64,000 nucleotides of DNA from contig CAKMXJ010000003.1 in the NCBI GenBank assembly GCA_928724745.1, positions 558,001-622,000 on the forward strand, written 5' to 3'. Position 1 is the first letter of the stretch; every line of letters starts with the position of its first letter. This DNA comes from Anthracocystis setariae (Eukaryota > Basidiomycota > Ustilaginomycetes > Ustilaginales > Ustilaginaceae). This document shows positions 58,406 through 64,000 of the stretch, one piece after another. The translations under genes and the position numbers were made by a program. The notes under the pieces were generated by a model that did not search any database, was not told the DNA's origin, and worked only from the letters and a program-made list of their open reading frames with translations.

Positions 58406-60760
58406 ATGACTTCCAGTACGGAGGGCGCCAAGGCTGCACCTGTGCTTGATCCTGATCAGGCCGCCGCTGTGGGAACGACCGTAACTGCTTCCAACGTCCA
58501 GCCATCCGACGCAGGCGCACCACCGGCTGAGCATCCTGCCAACCTCAAATCCACCACCGAGCAGACTCAAGAAGCTGGTCGCTTTGCGGACAAAGATAGT
58601 GTTAGCCCCGCTGCCGCCATCCTTGATCACGAAGCCCATCTCCACAAAGTTCCCAAAGCCGACGTCGCTCCAGAACGTGTCACTGAACTTCCGGGCACAC
58701 AGAATGATGTCCCCGCAACCGCTCCTGGCGATCCGCATCGCCCGATCGAGCCCGAACTCGAAGACCTAGGGTGGAGCGAAGAGCCGGACGTCCCAATTCC
58801 TGTACTGCACGGAATGAAGAACGAAGCTCTCTGGCTTTTGGTACGTCGCTTTAACAAACAGACCTACCGGGTCAAGGCTTTGGAAGGGAGCCCAAAAGGG
58901 GACTTTGATATGTACATCAGCAACGGAGAGGAGTTCCAGCCCGACAAACTCAAGGCCACCTTTGAGCGTCTCTACGTCAACATCGTGATTGGAGCAGTCG
59001 CCTTCATCCAGCATATTGCTCGTCTGCGATCCTGGTCTGAGCCGGTGAGGACGGGTGCTTTCATGGCGGTCTACGTGGCTGCTTGGTTGCTCGACCTACT
59101 CGTCCCCACCTGCTTGGCCATGATCATTGTCCTGATCCTCTCACCTCGCGCACGCCTTCTCCTTTTCCCCTCGGCTCCGATTGCTGCAATCGACCCCAAG
59201 ACGGGCCAAGCACAAGTGCCCAAAGCAGGTCATCTCGGAAGCAAGGATAGTCTCACGGGTGCTGCCGAAACGTTCGAAGGTGAAGCAGCCGAACAAGAAG
59301 CGTCCAACTTTGTTGGAGCTCTTGGTAGTGTTGCCCTCAGCACGGCTGCTGGCAAGACGAACGACCAAAAGGTCGCAGCCGCTGAAGACAGCGATGAAGA
59401 TAGCGGTGACAGTGATGACGACCTTTTGATCAAGCGCAAGAGCTCGACCAAGAAAAACACGAAAGATGCCGAAGATAAGATTCCCGACCCTACAAACGTT
59501 GCCGCCGTCTCCCAAGCAGCACAGAGCAAAGCTGCAGGTGAGAAAGCCGGCCATCCCGACAAAGGCGATCACACCAAGCAGCCTATGGAGCAGGCTATCT
59601 TTGCCAGTCTAGCACCTTTTATGCACATCCTCAACAATATCTGCGATGATTATGAGAGATTCGGCAATGCACTTGCTCCAACACCTCCGTTCTCTCGTTG
59701 GATCCCTCGTGCCCGACTTGCTGGAGCGCTCGTCCCGATCCTACTGGCGTCGCTCTACGTCAACGAAACCATGATCTACAAAGGTACGACGCTTGGAATG
59801 GGCTTTGCCCTCTTTGGTCAACCGCTGATCGATAGGGTCAAGTTTCCCGCTGTCGTCGCTTGGCTCGACCGCAACATTCCCAATTGGAAGCAGTATCTCG
59901 AGCTTCGCTTCATGCTCCTGCGTGGCGTTCCTACGAACGCGCAACTTACCGTCACGCTTCTTCGAATTGGGGAAGCAAACAAGTCTCCGCTCCCGCCGCC
60001 GCCTCCCACTGCCGTTGCTCCTCCACCCTCGGCATTACACGGCTCGGATATGGCTGACCATCCCGACCTACCGCCTGAGTATGCGGAACAACTCGCCGAA
60101 GCACAATCGCAAGACGTCTCGTCGCGTTCTCCAGGCGAGGATGAGTCCGCCACCGATCCCAAGGCGGGTAAGAAGGGCTCGAAGGTCCTGAGCATCATCA
60201 AAGGTGTCACCAAGGCCGGGGTCGAGACGGCACTCGGCGTCAATCGCGTCAAAGCCACCACGATTCAATCCGTGCATGCCAAGGCCAAGCTTGGCGTGGT
60301 CCAATCTGAAGCTGCTGCGAAGAAATACGCTGCCGATGGACCCGTCAGATTTCAGGCTAGATATAAGGGGAAGAAGGGTTACGTGTATATCTTGTCGACC
60401 GCCGCTACGCCGTCGCTGGCGTTTGAGAGGAAGAGCGGCGCCAACCCGGTTCGCGCAGCGGCAGCGGCGAACAAGGCTAGCAGTACAGGCGATGCCATGG
60501 AGACGGCTCAGAGGTTGGTACAGCAGAAGGGGGCACAGTTCAGCATTGCTATCGATGAGATCAAGGAGATCCACAAGGTTGGCGGGCTGGGTTGGAAAGG
60601 CAAATTGGTCGTGGGTTGGGCGCTGGGCGGTGAGGTTGCGGACGGGATCGAAATCGTGGATAAGCAGGGCGAAATTCACAAGCTGACAGCGATGGGGAGG
60701 AGGGATGAGGTGTTTAACAGGTTGATCAGTCTCGGAAGTCAGAAGTGGGAGGCTTTCTAA
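58406..60760 (+). CDS. DUF3292-family membrane protein
   Basis: Predicted 784-residue fungal protein of unknown function. The first 130 residues are Ala/Pro/Glu-rich. A conserved block begins near residue 132 (PVLHGMKNEALWLLVRRFNK). Membrane helices are visible near 195-210 (IVIGAVAFIQHI), 218-250 (AVYVAAWLLDLLVPTCLAMI, continuing into IVLIL) and 440-480 (ALVPILLASLYVNETM, LGMGFALFG). An acidic Ser/Asp patch sits at about 330-350. The C-terminal 140 residues form a soluble beta-rich, PH/GRAM-like part (GYVYILSTAATPSLAFERKS, GWALGGEVADGIEIVDKQG), which is an impression only. ATG at 58406 (CACAAGATG) is favoured over the in-frame ATG at 57977. Confidence 0.85.
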   Translation: MTSSTEGAKAAPVLDPDQAAAVGTTVTASNVQPSDAGAPPAEHPANLKSTTEQTQEAGRFADKDSVSPAAAILDHEAHLHKVPKADVAPERVTELPGTQNDVPATAPGDPHRPIEPELEDLGWSEEPDVPIPVLHGMKNEALWLLVRRFNKQTYRVKALEGSPKGDFDMYISNGEEFQPDKLKATFERLYVNIVIGAVAFIQHIARLRSWSEPVRTGAFMAVYVAAWLLDLLVPTCLAMIIVLILSPRARLLLFPSAPIAAIDPKTGQAQVPKAGHLGSKDSLTGAAETFEGEAAEQEASNFVGALGSVALSTAAGKTNDQKVAAAEDSDEDSGDSDDDLLIKRKSSTKKNTKDAEDKIPDPTNVAAVSQAAQSKAAGEKAGHPDKGDHTKQPMEQAIFASLAPFMHILNNICDDYERFGNALAPTPPFSRWIPRARLAGALVPILLASLYVNETMIYKGTTLGMGFALFGQPLIDRVKFPAVVAWLDRNIPNWKQYLELRFMLLRGVPTNAQLTVTLLRIGEANKSPLPPPPPTAVAPPPSALHGSDMADHPDLPPEYAEQLAEAQSQDVSSRSPGEDESATDPKAGKKGSKVLSIIKGVTKAGVETALGVNRVKATTIQSVHAKAKLGVVQSEAAAKKYAADGPVRFQARYKGKKGYVYILSTAATPSLAFERKSGANPVRAAAAANKASSTGDAMETAQRLVQQKGAQFSIAIDEIKEIHKVGGLGWKGKLVVGWALGGEVADGIEIVDKQGEIHKLTAMGRRDEVFNRLISLGSQKWEAF

Positions 60761-60874
60761 TCGAGGACAATCTGTTTCTTTTAATGTCACACAACTGAAA
60801 TTGATGAAGGTGTCTCGATTGATGTTGTGAATGAATGACTGCCATGTGCTTCGTGGAGGAGAGGACACGAGGAA

Positions 60875-62776
60875 TCAAAGCCCACCGGCTCCACTGACGC
60901 CCCAATCCCACAGCCATTCGTCCAGTTGGAACTTGACTCTCTTGGCGAGCACGGCGACGACGTTGTAGCTTACGTTTGTCCTGAAGTTGATGGATGTGCC
61001 TAATTTATCCTGTGCGGAAGTGCGGACGAGCATTCTCCTTGCGACGAGGTTGTTGATCTGGGAGTAGACGGAGAGCGACTTGCTTCTGTATTCCCAGAGT
61101 GCCGATCGATCGTTGTCCCTATTCTGATTGGTGGAAAGATCATGGTCTGGGACGAGTGAGGAGTAGATCATTGACATTTCCGGCGCGGATTCGGTGATAA
61201 GTGCTTGGAAGATGGAGAGGAGCCGATCGATCGGGAAGGGTTTGGGTCCGAGCAGTTGTTGGCGGTTGAGGTTTTCGGTCTGGCCGTCTTCGTTGGTTAC
61301 ACGCAGGGCAGTTTTGGAGGGACGCCCACGTTTGTTTCCAGTGCGACCACGACCAGGACCGAGCTTGCGACCGCCTTTGAGGTTCTTACCCTTGGATGCC
61401 CCGCTGGAAAGACTGAGCAGCGAGTCGTCGCGAAGAAAGTAGCGCACATCCAAGCGGGAGGGGTTGTACGATGCGAGGAAGGATGCGATGACCAAGAACG
61501 TGGGGATGAGGGCGAGCGAAGGCAGAAGGGAGATTGTGGCCAAAGATGAAGCTGAACGAAGACGAGCTAGAGCAGCTGACTCGCGTTCAAGCCATTCTTC
61601 TTCGTCAAACCTGCGCTCTTCATCCACCATGTCCACGTCGCCAACAGCCTGCACTGCATCGGACGTGGCTCCTTGTGGGATGTTGGCAGCAGCGAGACGC
61701 GCAGCGCTAGCCTGAATACTCTTGATCCTTGCCTCCTGTGTCCACTCTCTTGGTCCAACCTCCCTTGTCTGCAGTCGGACAAGAACATCTTTGAACAGAT
61801 TCGAACTCGCCAGCAGAAGCGTCTGGAGATCGGCTGTAGTGCACTCTCTGGTTTGCACTGGCACTACGAAAGAGTGCCACACTGCAGCACTCATTGTCCT
61901 CAGCTCTTCAATGTCGCGTACATTTGAACGGACGGAATCGTAGAATACGCCAATGAACTGCTCGTACAGCGCTTTGAGGGCTCCCTCCGAAACCGCTTCT
62001 CCCGAACCAGCATGTTTGAGCTTGAGTGCTACCGAGCGCTTGCAGAGTGCTGCTGATGTTCCAGCATGCATCTGTGCAGACTGCACAGAGGTTCGATAGG
62101 AGGTCCATAACGAGGGAAAGTCAAGCGCGAGAACGGAGAGAATGTCGGGGCGACTGAGGCGTGGGAAGCGGATGGTGATGGGCGAGTGCGAGACAGTGAG
62201 GCCAGTCGGGGTACGATATTGCGACCAGGGCAGAGTGGAGACGAAAAGTGTTGAGATATAGCCTGGCTTACCCGCAAGGAGGGCGAGACGACAGAAAGCG
62301 GTCCAGATATGCTCTGGCCATAAATCACGAATGCGCTCAGCATCTTTGACCACGATAACCAACCGGGCATCGACTGTGTCGAGTATCGTTCGCAGCTTCC
62401 ACAAGAAGTAGTCGAGGGAAGCTTCGGGCCTTCTGTACTTGGCTTGAGATCCTGCTGCGATTGCACTCGACTGGGTTTCAGCTTGAAACTGTTGCACTTG
62501 TGTTTCGAGCGAGGTGAGGATGCTGCGGAAGAGTGTTGTAGGATTGATCGAAATGAGCGGAGAGACGCTGCACCAGCAGAACGGTCTTTCCTCTGGATGC
62601 ACTTGAAGCTTGAGCCCTTGAAGAGCGTCTGATACGATTCGAGCGGTGGTGTTAGGACTGCAGGCGTCATGAAGCAGCAACGAGGAAGGAAGGGGCTGCG
62701 ATGACTGTCCCAACAAGTTGGTCAGCGCAGCGATTTGGACCGATCGACCAGCGTGACTTGAGATCGAAGATGACAT
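60875..62776 (-). CDS. ORC5: Origin recognition complex subunit 5
   Basis: Predicted 633-residue nuclear subunit of the replication-origin-binding ATPase. The N-terminal AAA+ part has no canonical Walker A; the expected GxxGxGK(T/S) is replaced by LLLHDACSPNTTAR. A Walker-B-like VIVVKDAERIRDLWP follows. The Orc5 C-terminal signature is clear: LIPTFLVIASFLASYNPSRLD, then RYFLRDD. A basic Gly-rich insertion (LKGGRKLGPGRGRTGNKRGR, continuing PSK) contains an AT-hook-type core. The end, KRVKFQLDEWLWDWGVSG, fits the winged-helix tail. The protein is longer than yeast Orc5 (about 480 residues) because of insertions. The start at 62776 is the first ATG with conserved sequence. It is divergent from the right-edge gene, with 356 bases between. 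Confidence 0.87.
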   Translation of the reverse strand: MSSSISSHAGRSVQIAALTNLLGQSSQPLPSSLLLHDACSPNTTARIVSDALQGLKLQVHPEERPFCWCSVSPLISINPTTLFRSILTSLETQVQQFQAETQSSAIAAGSQAKYRRPEASLDYFLWKLRTILDTVDARLVIVVKDAERIRDLWPEHIWTAFCRLALLAGKPGYISTLFVSTLPWSQYRTPTGLTVSHSPITIRFPRLSRPDILSVLALDFPSLWTSYRTSVQSAQMHAGTSAALCKRSVALKLKHAGSGEAVSEGALKALYEQFIGVFYDSVRSNVRDIEELRTMSAAVWHSFVVPVQTRECTTADLQTLLLASSNLFKDVLVRLQTREVGPREWTQEARIKSIQASAARLAAANIPQGATSDAVQAVGDVDMVDEERRFDEEEWLERESAALARLRSASSLATISLLPSLALIPTFLVIASFLASYNPSRLDVRYFLRDDSLLSLSSGASKGKNLKGGRKLGPGRGRTGNKRGRPSKTALRVTNEDGQTENLNRQQLLGPKPFPIDRLLSIFQALITESAPEMSMIYSSLVPDHDLSTNQNRDNDRSALWEYRSKSLSVYSQINNLVARRMLVRTSAQDKLGTSINFRTNVSYNVVAVLAKRVKFQLDEWLWDWGVSGAGGL

Positions 62777-63132
62777 TTCGAGTACGGGATGCTCTCTGAG
62801 CAGCAGTATTCGATGGTCACGCAGTATGTCTTCAGTGCCGGTGGAATGTGATGTGTTGTTTGGAAGGAAGCGAAGAGGTAATGCATAGATTGTGAGGTCC
62901 GGCCCTTGTGTGGCTTTCTTGTCACACAGAGTGGACGTGTGGAGGTTTGAAGCGACGCAGTTTCGGTTCTTCTCTTCTCGACAGGCCGTTTTGAGCTTGG
63001 ACCTTTTCCGCTCGACCGCCTCATTTGTACGCCCACCTTACTTTCTCTGCAATTTGTACTGTGCAGTACATTACGGGGTCAACGAAACGGACCCTGGCAT
63101 TGCAAGGTGGTCCTATCCCTTGCCTTGGCATC
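62777..63132. promoter_or_regulatory. Divergent promoter region ORC5/right-edge gene
   Basis: 356 bases. TGTACTG-TG-CAGTACA, a palindrome with perfect 7-bp arms, lies at 63055-63070, about 60 bases before the right-edge ATG. It matches the arms of the palindrome at 4301-4330. Confidence 0.45.
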
Positions 63133-64000
63133 ATGCTAAAGACGATGCTACGTCAAAGGCCACAGGGCTTGAAGTCTGTACGGACGGCTGCTCGCACCGG
63201 CTCGGCCAGAACCTTGAGCAGACCAGCAGTCCTTCCCGCTCGAGCCATTTCCTCAGCCCTGACAGTTGCTGGTGCATCACGCTCGCCATGGTATGCTCAC
63301 CATCCAAGGCGTGAGCCTGATCACGCACAAAAACGACGCTTGCACTCCAGCCACCATTTGACCTTTTCATCAAGCTCGGACGATCACAAGCCACCCACGC
63401 CCCTCGATGAGATCACCAGGCTCCGTGAGCTGATCAATCGCGCCAATGCGACAAACTCGAAGCTCTCCAAGGAGCGCATCCTCGCCGAATTCCAAGACCT
63501 CAAGCCTCTGCTGTCCTTCCTCTATGATCCGTACTGTCGACTCCACGTCACGTCGTCGAGTGTCCACAAGTATCTTTGGCAAAGGAACAAGGACGACGAG
63601 TGGCAGAATGACAAGGCACCTCTGATGAGCGTACCATCCAACAACTCCCGAGCCAAGACAAAAGCAGCTGCACTGCGAAGCAAGCAGGAAGACGACGTCC
63701 GAAACAACGTCCCTGCTACACTCCTGGGACTCTTTCAACGGCTCTCGTCTCGCCAAATCACTGGCCACGAAGCGCTCGCAACCATTCGAGCCTTTCTCGA
63801 TTCTCACGCAATCATCGAACAGCACGAGTATGCCTTGGGCGGCTACGATGACCCCGAACTTCCCATCGCAGAGAGTTTCCGACGTGGTCTACTCCGTCCC
63901 ACCTCGCTGGAGATCTTTTACCGATGCCTCGATCGCAACTTCAAGGCCGGCTTTGGAGAGAACATCCTGCGCCAGGCCTTTGTCGCCAAGTTGACCTCTT
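63133..64000 (+). CDS. Partial gene, mitochondrial-type N-terminus, possibly ATP-dependent DNA ligase-like
   Basis: The frame is open from the ATG at 63133 to the window end with no stop (289 residues, truncated by the edge). The first 75 residues are Arg/Ala/Ser-rich with a presequence-like RRLHSSHHLTFSSSS ending. Conserved-looking sequence begins at PLDEITRLRELINRANATNS and includes LLSFLYDPYCRLHVTSSSVHKYL. The Y-D-P followed by H-V-T-S recalls the N-terminal domain of some fungal ATP-dependent DNA ligase-like proteins, but the KxDG nucleotidyl-transfer motif is not within the window. Further on, LLGLFQRLSSRQITGHEALA and EIFYRCLDRNFKAGFGENIL are helical and protein-like. The gene call is firm; the function is tentative. 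No ribosomal or J-domain features were seen. Confidence 0.72.
   Translation, partial: MLKTMLRQRPQGLKSVRTAARTGSARTLSRPAVLPARAISSALTVAGASRSPWYAHHPRREPDHAQKRRLHSSHHLTFSSSSDDHKPPTPLDEITRLRELINRANATNSKLSKERILAEFQDLKPLLSFLYDPYCRLHVTSSSVHKYLWQRNKDDEWQNDKAPLMSVPSNNSRAKTKAAALRSKQEDDVRNNVPATLLGLFQRLSSRQITGHEALATIRAFLDSHAIIEQHEYALGGYDDPELPIAESFRRGLLRPTSLEIFYRCLDRNFKAGFGENILRQAFVAKLTS

Overview
The window looks like nuclear chromosomal DNA from a basidiomycete fungus, most likely a smut or smut-like yeast of the Ustilaginales. The signs are single-exon genes with a few short GTAAGT...CAG introns, intron-bearing tRNAs, strong C/T-ending codon bias in the highly expressed genes, long low-complexity tails on conserved proteins, and a typical fungal gene set (ERMES subunit Mdm34, Tom20, Vac1/Pep7, DUF3292, plasma-membrane proton ATPase). 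It is compact euchromatin with one large gene-poor stretch. I found no CRISPR array, prophage or bacterial-style operon. The organism call is inference from style and gene content; no database was consulted.

Layout. 0.5-3.1 kb: Vac1/Pep7-like FYVE protein (+). 3.1-5.7 kb: intergenic with simple repeats and a 30-bp palindrome. 5.7-6.6 kb: secreted expansin-like protein (+). 7.7-9.7 kb: ETF-ubiquinone oxidoreductase (+). 9.9-11.0 kb: 25S rRNA methyltransferase Bmt2 (-), divergent from Tom20 (+, 11.6-12.6 kb). 13.0 kb: intron-containing tRNA-Ile(UAU), then a short repeat and a doubtful small ORF. 15.3-17.6 kb: mitochondrial Hsp70 in three exons (+). 18.3-19.0 kb: Rad6/Ubc2 with a one-codon first exon (-). 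19.6-20.8 kb: ER J-protein of the Hlj1/DNAJB12 type (-), divergent from MDM34 (+, 21.7-24.9 kb). 24.9-31.3 kb: about 6.4 kb with no credible gene, containing a 387-bp element with terminal inverted repeats. 31.3-34.2 kb: P-type proton ATPase (+). 36.0-36.7 kb: secreted PR-1/CAP protein (+). 38.3-39.5 kb: SAM methyltransferase of the trans-aconitate type (+). 40.2-42.5 kb: MYST acetyltransferase (+). 42.5-44.2 kb: Mgr3-like mitochondrial TPR protein in two exons (-), divergent from deoxyribose-phosphate aldolase (+, 44.5-45.3 kb), which converges with a peroxisomal KAPA-synthase-like enzyme (-, 45.4-46.8 kb). 47.7-51.1 kb: PX-domain protein of the Ypr097w/Lec1 type (+). 51.6-53.5 kb: one reading frame joining sulfide:quinone oxidoreductase to mitoribosomal protein mL58 (+). 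53.7 kb: intron-containing tRNA-Pro(UGG) followed by the same short repeat as at 13.2 kb. 54.4-56.1 kb: trypsin-fold protein with a mitochondrial-type N-terminus (+). 56.3-57.5 kb: paraoxonase-like protein (-). 58.4-60.8 kb: DUF3292 membrane protein (+). 60.9-62.8 kb: Orc5 (-), divergent from a gene that runs off the right end (+, 63.1 kb onward).

Functional theme. Many products act in or on mitochondria: ETF-QO, Tom20, mtHsp70, Mdm34, the Mgr3-like protein, SQR and mL58, and probably the trypsin-fold protein and the right-edge gene. They are independent transcription units on both strands, so this is a loose coincidence rather than a cluster. The strongest observations are the SQR::mL58 fusion, the inverted-repeat element at 26.1-26.5 kb, the paired repeats behind the two tRNA genes, and the one-codon exon of RAD6.
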